A stretch of DNA of 6,583 nt from an uncultured Kouleothrix sp. GTDB taxonomy: Bacteria > Chloroflexota > Chloroflexia > Chloroflexales > Roseiflexaceae. The notes under the pieces are model-generated. The model had not been told where the DNA came from. It searched no databases and worked only from the letters and a program-made list of their open reading frames with translations. The DNA lies in assembly GCA_937858455.1 (NCBI GenBank), contig CALLYN010000584.1:1-6583 (forward strand), given 5' to 3'. The position numbers and the translations under genes were made by a program. Positions 1-5,521 of the stretch are shown here, piece by piece. How positions within the stretch are numbered: the first letter of the stretch is position 1; each line of letters begins with the position of its first letter.

Positions 1-125
1 GCGGGGTCGCGCGCCGCCACGGCGACGAGCGCAACCTCGGGCAGCTGGCGGCAGGGCTGCACCAGCGCGTTCACTGCGATCGGCGCCGCGCCGAGCGTCG
101 CAATGCGGAGCGTTCTTTCTGCCAT
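1..125 (-). CDS. Gfo/Idh/MocA-family oxidoreductase, N-terminal fragment
   Basis: The reverse strand opens at an ATG (125-123) and stays open to the window edge, giving 41 complete codons. The peptide starts MAERTLRIATLGAAPIA and continues to VALVAVAARDPA. This is the first beta-alpha-beta unit of the NAD(P)-binding Rossmann fold in the Gfo/Idh/MocA family: a beta strand, a Gly-Ala-Ala-x-Ile-Ala turn at residues 12-17, a helix, then a second strand ending in Ala-Ala-Arg-Asp-Pro (37-41), where cofactor specificity is set. Members are soluble cytoplasmic dehydrogenases acting on sugars, inositols or dihydrodiols. A weak purine-rich GAGAG lies about 5 nt upstream of the start. It is transcribed divergently from the rest of the window. 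Because glycosidases lie next door, a sugar dehydrogenase is plausible, but the substrate is not visible in this fragment. Family call fairly sure; specificity unknown. Confidence 0.75.
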   Translation of the reverse strand, partial: MAERTLRIATLGAAPIAVNALVQPCRQLPEVALVAVAARDP

Positions 126-177
126 ACGCACTCTCGTAACCTGACACGAGTTACGCGGTGTCCTGCCGCGTGGGAGG

Positions 178-201
178 TTTGGAGGGCGCAAGCCCTCCAA
201 A
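178..201. repeat. Perfect hairpin with GCAA tetraloop
   Basis: A perfect 10-bp stem (178-187 with 192-201, core GGAGGGC/GCCCTCC) closes a GCAA loop (188-191), a GNRA-type tetraloop if transcribed on the plus strand. A T-rich stretch (CTCTTTT) follows at 207-213, but there is no plus-strand gene upstream to terminate, so a simple terminator role is not supported. Confidence 0.6.
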
Positions 202-209
202 ATCATCTC

Positions 210-235
210 TTTTGGCTGGTCGCGACCAGCCAAAA
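210..235. repeat. 26-bp perfect palindrome
   Basis: Positions 210-222 (TTTTGGCTGGTCG) are the exact reverse complement of 223-235, a gapless palindrome with T4/A4 ends. It could act as a DNA-level cruciform or a dimeric protein-binding site; as RNA the central bases would form the loop. It is the middle of the three hairpins in the 142-292 unit. Confidence 0.65.
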
Positions 236-243
236 AGGAAGTT

Positions 244-269
244 TTCGGGGGCAGCAGAGCCACCCCGAA
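244..269. repeat. Hairpin with 7-bp stem
   Basis: TTCGGGG (244-250) pairs perfectly with CCCCGAA (263-269) around a 12-nt loop. It is the third hairpin inside the 142-292 unit and lies just inside its right terminal repeat. Confidence 0.45.
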
Positions 270-302
270 CCCCGACCACGTAGCTCGTGTCATTTGACAG
301 GT

Positions 303-425
303 CTTACGCGGTGCGCGTTTTGCCTTCGGCAGAGCGGTACTTTTTCATGGATGGTGCTGAGAAGGTGGCGCTTTGCGCCACCTTCTCAGCACAAAAGAAA
401 GCGAAGTACCATGCTGCCGCAGGCA
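303..425. repeat. Palindromic intergenic element, copy 1
   Basis: Three nested layers of inverted symmetry are visible. The core is a perfect 18-bp stem, 354-371 with 375-392, closed by TTT. Outside it, TTTC (343-346) can pair with GAAA (397-400). Farther out, 321-342 and 404-425 are inverted at 18 of 22 positions, including GGTACTT/AAGTACC. Positions 318-344 are identical, 27 of 27, to 4058-4084 of copy 2. A possible outermost layer pairs CTTACGC (303-309) and GCGCGTTT (313-320) with AAACGCGC (473-480) and GCGTAAG (488-494), which would extend the element to 494. The rest of the spacer, 426-536, shows nothing else beyond that and the ribosome binding site. Short reading frames across it on both strands are by-products of the repeat. 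Confidence 0.8.
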
Positions 426-525
426 GAAGGAGCCGATATCGCAGGCGACCGCGTCCTTCCTGTAATTTGACGAAACGCGCCGGTGTAGCGTAAGCTGCCG
501 CCAGGCAAACTCGCGCCGGAAACAC

Positions 526-529
526 GGAG
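526..529 (+). promoter_or_regulatory. Ribosome binding site of the F420-dependent reductase gene
   Basis: GGAG lies 7 nt before the ATG at 537. This spacing is standard and supports that start over the downstream in-frame ATG at 558. Confidence 0.6.
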
Positions 530-536
530 TGTACCA

Positions 537-1025
537 ATGCCCGCGCCACCCGAGACAATGCCATGGCCCGAGCGGCTGATCCGGAAATTTCTGATGTCGC
601 GGCCCGGCATCTGGTATGGCCGCTACATCTTGCCGTACCTCGATCTGCCGCTGCTGTACCTATCGCGCGGGCGGTATAGCATGTCGCCGGGGCAGCCGAT
701 TCTGCTGCTGTTCACCACCGGCGCGCGCAGCGGCAGGCGGCGCGCAACGCCAATGGTGTACCTGGCCGACGGCGACCGGCTGATTGTGATCGCCTCGAAC
801 GGCGGGCGCGACCGCCACCCCGGCTGGTACTACAACCTGCGCGCCCACCCGCTGGTCACCGCGTTTGTGGCCGGCAGGGCCGGCCGCTACCAGGCGCGCC
901 TCGTCGAAGGCGACGAGCGCGCGGCCCTGTGGCGCATGGCGCTCGAGTACTACGAAGGCTTCGCGCTCTACGAGCAGCGAACGGCGCGGCGCATTCCGAT
1001 CTTCGTGCTCGAGCCGCTGCGGTAG
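537..1025 (+). CDS. F420H2-dependent quinone reductase / Ddn-like nitroreductase family protein
   Basis: The 162-residue product matches the deazaflavin-dependent nitroreductase (Ddn-type, F420H2_quin_red) family. These small split-barrel proteins use reduced coenzyme F420 to reduce quinones or nitro compounds. The diagnostic block spans about residues 56-105: a hydrophobic strand, then FTTGARSGRRRATPMVYL, a DGDRL turn, and IASNGGRDRHPGWYYNLRAHP-type residues (85-105). The Arg/Ser-rich loop near 64-69 and the Asn-Gly-Gly/His-Pro segment are conserved around the F420 pocket. The N-terminal 45 residues are amphipathic (RLIRKFLMSRPGIWYGRY), as in relatives that lie against the membrane. The ending IPIFVLEP is typical, so the protein looks full length. 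A GGAG precedes the start. Its stop (TAG, 1023-1025) is in the same frame as the following GH43 linker, discussed there. It has no evident link to the glycosidases. The physiological substrate is unknown. Confidence 0.85.
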   Translation: MPAPPETMPWPERLIRKFLMSRPGIWYGRYILPYLDLPLLYLSRGRYSMSPGQPILLLFTTGARSGRRRATPMVYLADGDRLIVIASNGGRDRHPGWYYNLRAHPLVTAFVAGRAGRYQARLVEGDERAALWRMALEYYEGFALYEQRTARRIPIFVLEPLR

Positions 1026-1040
1026 CGCGGCAGGCCGCGC
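1025..1040 (+). repeat. Short GC hairpin after the F420 gene stop
   Basis: GCGCGG (1025-1030) pairs with CCGCGC (1035-1040) around CAGG, beginning at the last base of the stop codon. No T-run follows, so a classical terminator is not supported. It sits at the point where the GH43 frame lost its upstream part. Confidence 0.35.
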
Positions 1041-1054
1041 TGGCGTCACGCGCT

Positions 1055-1111
1055 GCCGAGCGCCGCGCCAACAGCAGCGCAGCCGACGCCACAGCCGAGC
1101 GCCGCGCCAAC
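1055..1111 (+). repeat. Duplicated 18-nt unit in a Pro/Ala/Thr linker
   Basis: GCCGAGCGCCGCGCCAAC occurs identically at 1055-1072 and 1094-1111, 39 nt (13 codons) apart. In the GH43 frame each copy encodes PSAAPT within a stretch rich in Pro, Ala, Thr and Gln (about codons 1053-1136). Such linkers normally join a signal peptide or lipobox to a secreted catalytic domain. It is coding-type sequence now lying outside any recognisable start. Confidence 0.7.
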
Positions 1112-1151
1112 CGCGCTGCCCACGCCGGGGCCGGATCAGTTCGCCAACCCG

Positions 1152-2045
1152 GTGATCGACCAGGATTTCCCCGACCCCGACGTGCTGCAGGTTGGCGGCG
1201 AGTACTACGCCTACGCAACCAACAGCGCCGGCAAGAACATCCAGGTGGCGCGCTCGGCCGATCTGGTGGCCTGGCAGATGCTCGACGACGCGCTGCCGAT
1301 CCAGCCGGACTGGGCCGCGCTGAACTTCGGGCTGATCTGGGCGCCCGAGGTGACCAGCTGGGACGGCGGCAAGACCTTCACAATGTACTTCGTGGCGCGC
1401 GACACCGCCAGCGACAAGCAGTGCATTGGCGTGGCCACCAGCGCGCAGCCGGCCGGGCCGTTCAAGGGCGCGGGCGCGAAGCCGCTGATCTGCCAATCCG
1501 ACCTGGGCGGCTCGATCGACGCCAGCGCGTTCGCCGACGACGACGGCCAGCGCTACCTGCTGTGGAAGAACGACGGCAACTGCTGTGGCCTCGACACCTG
1601 GCTGTACATCCAGCCGGTAGCCGCCGATGGCCTGACGCTCAGCGGCCAGCCGACCAAGCTGATCAAAGAAGACCAGAGCTGGGAGGGCCAGCTCGTCGAG
1701 GCGCCGACGCTGTGGAAGCACGGCGGCAAGTACTACCTGTTCTACTCGGCCAATAGCTACGCCGGCGCCGACTACGCAATCGGCTACGCGGTGGCCGACG
1801 CGCCGACCGGGCCGTTCAGCAAACCCGGCAACGGGCCGCTGCTGGCCACCGACTTCAAGAGCGGCGTGGCGCTGGGGCCGGGCGGCCAGGACGTGGTGGT
1901 GGGCAAGCATGGCGAAACCTGGCTGATGTACCACTCGTGGGATTCAACTGTGGCCTACCGCCGCATTTCGTTGGCGCGGCTGACGTGGCAGGGCGACACG
2001 CCGGTGGTGCAGCCGCCCAGCCGCGCGCCCATGCCGAAGCCATAA
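1152..2045 (+). CDS. GH43 glycosidase (beta-xylosidase / alpha-L-arabinofuranosidase type), signal peptide missing
   Basis: A single five-bladed beta-propeller GH43 domain fills the protein. Counting from the GTG at 1152: general base Asp8 in FPDPDVL, pKa-modulating Asp123 in GSIDAS followed by DDDGQRYLLW, and general acid Glu183 in VEAPTLWKHGGKYYLFYS. WAPEV (63-67), TGPF (219-222) and a C-terminal YHSWD are also family hallmarks. The usual GPGH histidine is Gly here (GPGGQDV, 242-248), a variant that I recall in other GH43 proteins. The frame stays open upstream to the F420 gene stop and reads a PSAAPT-repeat linker, then DQFANPVIDQDFPDP. FANPVI is family-typical, so the GTG at 1152 is probably not the native start, but no ATG, GTG or TTG lies between 1026 and 1151 and no Shine-Dalgarno precedes 1152. 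The enzyme would remove terminal pentoses from xylan or arabinan. Family certain; substrate and expression uncertain. It may be a decayed gene. Confidence 0.8.
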   Translation: MIDQDFPDPDVLQVGGEYYAYATNSAGKNIQVARSADLVAWQMLDDALPIQPDWAALNFGLIWAPEVTSWDGGKTFTMYFVARDTASDKQCIGVATSAQPAGPFKGAGAKPLICQSDLGGSIDASAFADDDGQRYLLWKNDGNCCGLDTWLYIQPVAADGLTLSGQPTKLIKEDQSWEGQLVEAPTLWKHGGKYYLFYSANSYAGADYAIGYAVADAPTGPFSKPGNGPLLATDFKSGVALGPGGQDVVVGKHGETWLMYHSWDSTVAYRRISLARLTWQGDTPVVQPPSRAPMPKP

Positions 2046-2054
2046 GGCTTTATC

Positions 2055-2104
2055 GGAAATAGGCCAGCCGGGGGGCCTTGCCCCTCCGAACTCCTTTTAT
2101 TTCC
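2055..2104 (+). terminator. Probable terminator after the first GH43 gene
   Basis: GGGG (2072-2075) pairs with CCCC (2081-2084) and extends to 2070/2086 with one wobble. It lies inside an outer pair GGAAATA (2055-2061)/TATTTCC (2098-2104). A T-rich run (CCTTTTATTT, 2093-2102) follows the GC stem. It starts 10 bases after the GH43 stop codon. It is an imperfect intrinsic terminator, or another structured intergenic repeat. Confidence 0.4.
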
Positions 2105-2165
2105 AGCCAAGCCTATAGCATGCCGACGATGCCGGCCGTGTAGGCCCAACCAAAGCGAGAAACAC

Positions 2166-3992
2166 ATGCAACGAAGTCATGCGCGGCGCTGGATGCCGCT
2201 TCTGCTGGCGCTGCTGCTGGCGAGCCTCGCGCAGCCGGCGCGGGCCGCAACCGGCACCTACCGCAACCCGCTCGATCTGCGTATCCCCGGCGGCGGCACG
2301 GCCGAGAGCTGCGCCGACCCGACGGCGATCTACGGCCAGAAGGGCGAGCGACGCTGGTTTATGTACTGCACCACCGACCCGCTGAACGACACCGATACAA
2401 ACCCCAGCGGCGGCTATAACTTCCACCTGATCCCGATGTTCAGCTCGGCCGACCTGGTGCGCTGGACGTATATGGGCGACGCGTTTGCCAGCCGGCCCAG
2501 CTATGCCACGGCCGACGCCGGGCTGTGGGCGCCCGAGATCCAGTTCTACCCCGAGACCGGCGAGTACCACCTGTACTACACGATCACCGACACCACCCTG
2601 CCGGGCGGCGGCAGCGCGATTGGCGTGGCCACCGCCGCGACGCCGCTTGGCCCCTGGGTGCACCGCGACACGCCGGTGATCGAGCCGCACGCCGCCGACT
2701 GCTGCCCCGGCTCGCGCCGCTGGGTGTTCGACCCCGAGGTGCTGCGCACCAGCGGCCCCGACTACATCTACTATGGCAGCTACTTCGGCGGCGTGTCGGT
2801 GCGCGTGCTGTCGGAAGACGGCTTCAGCACCAGCCAGGCCAGCCAGAAGAATGTGGCGGTGGCGAACAAGTACGAGGGCGCGAATGTCGTGGCGCACGGC
2901 GGCTTCTACTACCTGTTTGTGTCGGCCACCGACTGCTGCCGCGGCCCGCTGACCGGCTACAGTGTGTTTGTCGGCCGCTCGGCCAGCCCGACCGGGCCGT
3001 TCGTCGACCGCTCCGGCCTCGACCTGAACGACGACGAGACGCCAACCGACCCGACCGACGGGCGGGTGGGCGGATCGGTGGCGCTGAGCATGAACGGCAA
3101 CCGCTGGGTTGGCCCTGGCCACAACACCGTGTTCGAGGACTTCGACGGCCAGTGGTGGACGATCTACCACGCCGTGGATGTGAACGACCCGTACTTCGCC
3201 CGCCAGGTCGGCTTCACCAAGCGCCCGGCGCTGCTCGACCCGGTGGACTGGCAGGATGGCTGGCCGACGGTGCGCGGCGGCGATTGGGCCTCGGATAAGC
3301 CCGAGCAGGCGCCGGCGGCGCAGCCCGGCGAGCGCACAAACTACCGCCCGCGCTTTGCCACGCCCGATACGCCCGGCCGGACGGTGGCCGCGCTCTCCGA
3401 CGAGTTCGACGCCAGCACGCTCGGCGCGCGCTGGAGCTGGGTGCGCCAGCCGGCCGCCGGCACGTACGGCCTCGATGCCGGCACCTTCCGCTTCGATACC
3501 CAAAACGCCGACCTGTTCGAAAGTAGCAACAGCGCGTCGGTGCTGCTGGAAGACACGCCCAACGGCAACTACATGGTCGAAACCAAGGTGAAGCTCAACG
3601 TGCCGGCCGAGGGCTGCTGCTTCAACTATGTGCAGGCGGGGCTCGTGATCTACGGCGACGACGACAACTTCGTCAAGCTGGCGCACGTATCGATCTGGAA
3701 CACGCGCCAGACCGAGTTCGCCAAGGAGCTGGCGCCGGTGCCGGCCGGCTACCCGCGCTACGGCAACACCGTGGTTGGCCCGCCCGGCGAATGGACCTAC
3801 CTGCGGATCGTGAAGCGCACCGCCGCCGGCGCAGAGCAGTACCGCGCCTACACCAGCCGCGACGGCCAGCTGTGGGAGCGCGGCGGCGTCTGGACGCACA
3901 AGCTTGGCAAGAACGCCAAGATCGGGCTGGTGTCGATGGGCGGCTCGGGCTTCACCGCCAACTTCGACTACGTGCGGGTGTATGGCTTATAA
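2166..3992 (+). CDS. Secreted GH43 glycosidase with C-terminal beta-sandwich domain
   Basis: The 608-residue product begins with a clear signal peptide: basic HARR (5-8), a Leu-rich core (12-22) and a probable cut after ARA (27). The GH43 propeller spans about 31-375. It carries general base Asp51 (CADPTAI), pKa Asp189 (VFDPEVL), general acid Glu237 (YEGANVV) and the GPGHN histidine at 319, with LWAPEI at 120-125. After a Pro/Ala-rich stretch (377-404), a jelly-roll domain of the DUF1349/concanavalin-like type runs from SDEFD (411) to the end, with the typical QAGLVIYGDDDNFVKL (490-505). It probably shapes the active site or binds polysaccharide. Three adjacent-cysteine pairs (179-180, 257-258, 484-485) suit an exported protein. 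The ATG follows AGCGAGAAACAC, a weak ribosome site. It likely cleaves arabinan or arabinoxylan outside the cell; the exact bond is unknown. Confidence 0.9.
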   Translation: MQRSHARRWMPLLLALLLASLAQPARAATGTYRNPLDLRIPGGGTAESCADPTAIYGQKGERRWFMYCTTDPLNDTDTNPSGGYNFHLIPMFSSADLVRWTYMGDAFASRPSYATADAGLWAPEIQFYPETGEYHLYYTITDTTLPGGGSAIGVATAATPLGPWVHRDTPVIEPHAADCCPGSRRWVFDPEVLRTSGPDYIYYGSYFGGVSVRVLSEDGFSTSQASQKNVAVANKYEGANVVAHGGFYYLFVSATDCCRGPLTGYSVFVGRSASPTGPFVDRSGLDLNDDETPTDPTDGRVGGSVALSMNGNRWVGPGHNTVFEDFDGQWWTIYHAVDVNDPYFARQVGFTKRPALLDPVDWQDGWPTVRGGDWASDKPEQAPAAQPGERTNYRPRFATPDTPGRTVAALSDEFDASTLGARWSWVRQPAAGTYGLDAGTFRFDTQNADLFESSNSASVLLEDTPNGNYMVETKVKLNVPAEGCCFNYVQAGLVIYGDDDNFVKLAHVSIWNTRQTEFAKELAPVPAGYPRYGNTVVGPPGEWTYLRIVKRTAAGAEQYRAYTSRDGQLWERGGVWTHKLGKNAKIGLVSMGGSGFTANFDYVRVYGL

Positions 3993-4000
3993 TCGGCGGC

Positions 4001-4026
4001 GCTGCGATTCTGGCGCTCCGCGCCAG
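4001..4026 (-). repeat. Degenerate inverted remnant of the palindromic element stem
   Basis: This segment matches the reverse complement of the copy-2 stem-loop at 24 of 26 positions, including the TCC loop. It keeps a 7-bp hairpin, CTGGCGC (4010-4016) with GCGCCAG (4020-4026). The only two differences (4010 and 4026) face each other and stay paired, C-G in place of T-A. The other half of the long stem is absent. It starts 8 bases after the stop of the secreted GH43 gene and could stall transcription there, but no T-run follows. Confidence 0.65.
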
Positions 4027-4043
4027 CTGTAGACGATACGACC

Positions 4044-4150
4044 TACGCGGCCGGCGTTTTTGCCTTCGGCAGAGCGGTACTTTTCCTTGATGGTGCTGCG
4101 ATTTTGGCGCGGAGCGCCAAAATCGCAGCACAGAAAGTAGCCAGTACCAT
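4044..4150. repeat. Palindromic intergenic element, copy 2
   Basis: This is a second copy of the 303-425 element. TACGCGG (4044-4050) leads to a 27-nt block (4058-4084) identical to copy 1. A perfect 18-bp stem follows, 4093-4110 with 4114-4131, loop GGA, then GAAAG and AGTACCAT (4143-4150). GGTACT (4076-4081) pairs with AGTACC (4143-4148). The stem ends GTGCTG...GGCGC are the same as in copy 1 while the middle differs at four base pairs, all compensated. The right outer arm seen in copy 1 is missing: similarity stops at 4150, seven bases before the ATG of the GH1-like gene. Confidence 0.8.
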
Positions 4151-4156
4151 AAAGCA

Positions 4157-5434
4157 ATGCAACACATGCAACTAGGGCCACGCCCTGAAGATTTCATCTG
4201 GGCCACCGGCATCGAAGACACATTTGTGCCGCAGACGCGCAACGGCCACCGCGCGCTCGACGAGTACGAGCTGATGGGCCACTACCAGCACTGGCGCGAA
4301 GACCTGGCGCTGGCGCGGGCGATCGGCGTCAAGGCGATTCGCTGGGGTGTGCCGTGGTACCGCGTTGAGTCGCTGCCGGGCGAGTTCGACTGGCGCTGGA
4401 CCGACGAGGTGCTGCCGTACCTGGTGGAAGAGCTTGGCATCACGCCGATCGTCGACTTAATGCACTACGGCTGCCCGTTCTGGCTGCGCCGCGAGTTCGC
4501 CAGCGCCGAGTACCCAGGCGCGGTAGCACGCTACGCCGGGGCCTTCGCCGAGCGCTACAAGCACCTTTCGCACTGGTACACCCCGCTGAACGAGCCGATC
4601 GTCAACGCGCTGATGTGCGGCAAGCGCGGCCTGTGGCCGCCGTACCTGCGCGGCGACAGCGGCTACATCGCGATCATGATGCAGCTGGCGCGCGGCATCC
4701 GCGCCACCGTCGCGGCCATCCAGCAGGCCGACCCCGACGCGCGCTTTGTGCACGTCGAGGCCACCGGCCTGAGCCGCGCGGCGCGAGAAGACCTGGAGGT
4801 GCTGGCGGCCGAAGATCAGCGCCGCGGCTTTCTGTGCTACGACCTGCTGACCGGGCGCGTCACGGCTAGCCATCCGCTGTTCGGCTGGCTGCTGCGCAAC
4901 GGCGCCAGCCCGAACGACCTCGCGGCCTTCGCGCGCTCGCCGCTCACGCTCGACGTCGTCGGCCTCAACTTCTACCCGCAGTGGTCGACCCAGCAGATCA
5001 GCGTCGACGCGAAAGGGCGGCTGGTGTACCGCGCCGCCGAGAAGGACGGCGCCGGCTTCGCCGCGCTGATCGAAGACTACTACCGCCGCTACAACGCGCC
5101 GATCATCGTGACCGAGACCAGCGCCAAGGGCAACGAGCGCGTGCGCGCGCGATGGCTCGAAACCTCGGTGGCGGCGATCAAGCGCCTGCGCGGCGCGGGC
5201 GTTCCGGTGATGGGCTACACCTGGTTCCCGCTGTTCACCATGATCGACTGGCGCTACCGCTTCGGACGCGACCCGCTCGAAGCGTACCGCCTGGAGCTGG
5301 GGCTGTATACGCTCGGCGAGGAGCCGCGCTGGCGCGCCACCCCGCTGGTCGAGCGCTTCCGCCAGTATGTGGCCGACCCGGCGGCGGCGATCGGCGAGAT
5401 CGAGCAGATCGGGGCGGCGCACGAACAGGCTTGA
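4157..5434 (+). CDS. GH1-like clan-A glycosidase (beta-glucosidase/beta-galactosidase type)
   Basis: The 425-residue product has the GH1 retaining (beta/alpha)8-barrel pattern. It opens with DFIWATGIEDT (12-22), then the helix GHYQHWREDLALARAIGVKAI (41-61) and RWGVPWYRVE (62-71). The acid/base is Glu146 in YTPLNEP and the nucleophile is Glu320 in IIVTETSAKG. The aglycone/glycone segment GYTWFPLFTMIDWRYRFG (353-370) replaces the textbook WSLxDNFEW, and Thr-Glu-Thr-Ser replaces TENG, so this is a divergent GH1 clade. There is no signal peptide, so it should act in the cytoplasm on imported oligosaccharides or glycosides. It is slightly shorter than classic GH1 enzymes. Two starts are possible, ATG 4157 or ATG 4166 (9 bases later). 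Neither has a good Shine-Dalgarno, and the leader is formed by the right end of repeat copy 2. Hydrolase family fairly sure; sugar specificity not. Confidence 0.82.
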   Translation: MQHMQLGPRPEDFIWATGIEDTFVPQTRNGHRALDEYELMGHYQHWREDLALARAIGVKAIRWGVPWYRVESLPGEFDWRWTDEVLPYLVEELGITPIVDLMHYGCPFWLRREFASAEYPGAVARYAGAFAERYKHLSHWYTPLNEPIVNALMCGKRGLWPPYLRGDSGYIAIMMQLARGIRATVAAIQQADPDARFVHVEATGLSRAAREDLEVLAAEDQRRGFLCYDLLTGRVTASHPLFGWLLRNGASPNDLAAFARSPLTLDVVGLNFYPQWSTQQISVDAKGRLVYRAAEKDGAGFAALIEDYYRRYNAPIIVTETSAKGNERVRARWLETSVAAIKRLRGAGVPVMGYTWFPLFTMIDWRYRFGRDPLEAYRLELGLYTLGEEPRWRATPLVERFRQYVADPAAAIGEIEQIGAAHEQA

Positions 5435-5473
5435 GGGGCACGCCACGCTACGGCGCACAACCAATGATTATAG

Positions 5474-5501
5474 ACCGCGCTATGTGATCTACCGCGCCAT
5501 G
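5474..5501 (+). repeat. Pair of 11-bp direct repeats before the third GH43 gene
   Basis: ACCGCGCTATG (5474-5484) and ACCGCGCCATG (5491-5501) match at 10 of 11 positions with a 17-bp period, 20-48 bp ahead of the next start. They could be paired regulator sites, but the gap between the genes is only 87 bp and no promoter is evident. Confidence 0.3.
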
Positions 5502-5521
5502 CCAGGATAAAGCCGCAGATT

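Larger units (their letters stand above)
142..292. repeat. 151-bp unit with terminal inverted repeats and three internal hairpins
   Basis: The ends are 142-158 (TGACACGAGTTACGCGG) and 276-292 (CCACGTAGCTCGTGTCA). They are inverted copies matching at 15 of 17 positions, and one further pair (159/275) also matches. Between them lie three separate hairpins (178-201, 210-235, 244-269). There is no open reading frame that looks real and no clear target-site duplication. The shape resembles a miniature inverted-repeat element or a structured intergenic repeat; which of these cannot be decided from one copy. It fills most of the divergent spacer between the Gfo/Idh/MocA gene and the F420 gene. Confidence 0.55.

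Noticed and set aside
294..322. Perfect TTGACA at 294-299 as a promoter -35
   Set aside because: No acceptable -10 hexamer lies 16-18 bp downstream, and the hexamer is part of the direct repeat.
467..496. TTGACG (467-472) with TAAGCT (491-496) as promoter of the F420 gene
   Set aside because: The -10 matches consensus at only three of six positions; too weak to annotate.
304..564. Small proteins on either strand of the 287-564 region, and similar ones at 3952-4242
   Set aside because: Their shared KYRSAEGK-like segment is only the translation of the palindromic repeat; no ribosome site and no conserved fold.
1866..1900. Loss of the GPGH histidine in the first GH43 as proof of an inactive enzyme
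   Set aside because: GPGGQDV-type variants are, as I recall, found in other GH43 proteins, and the catalytic Asp/Asp/Glu are all present.
660..1934. Long minus-strand open frame across the F420 gene and first GH43
   Set aside because: It spans two recognisable plus-strand genes and resembles no family known to me.
2097..3899. Long minus-strand open frame antisense to the secreted GH43
   Set aside because: It mirrors a gene with complete catalytic motifs and a signal peptide; its product is low-complexity Ala/Val/Arg/Gly typical of antisense frames in GC-rich DNA.
4058..4150. Copy 2 of the repeat as an ordinary intrinsic terminator of the secreted GH43 gene
   Set aside because: The stem is followed by ACAGAAAG and not a T-run on the plus strand, and the conserved flanking arms go well beyond a terminator.
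4457..5464. Minus-strand open frame opposite the GH1-like gene
   Set aside because: Shadow of a gene with clear active-site motifs; no start signal or family resemblance.
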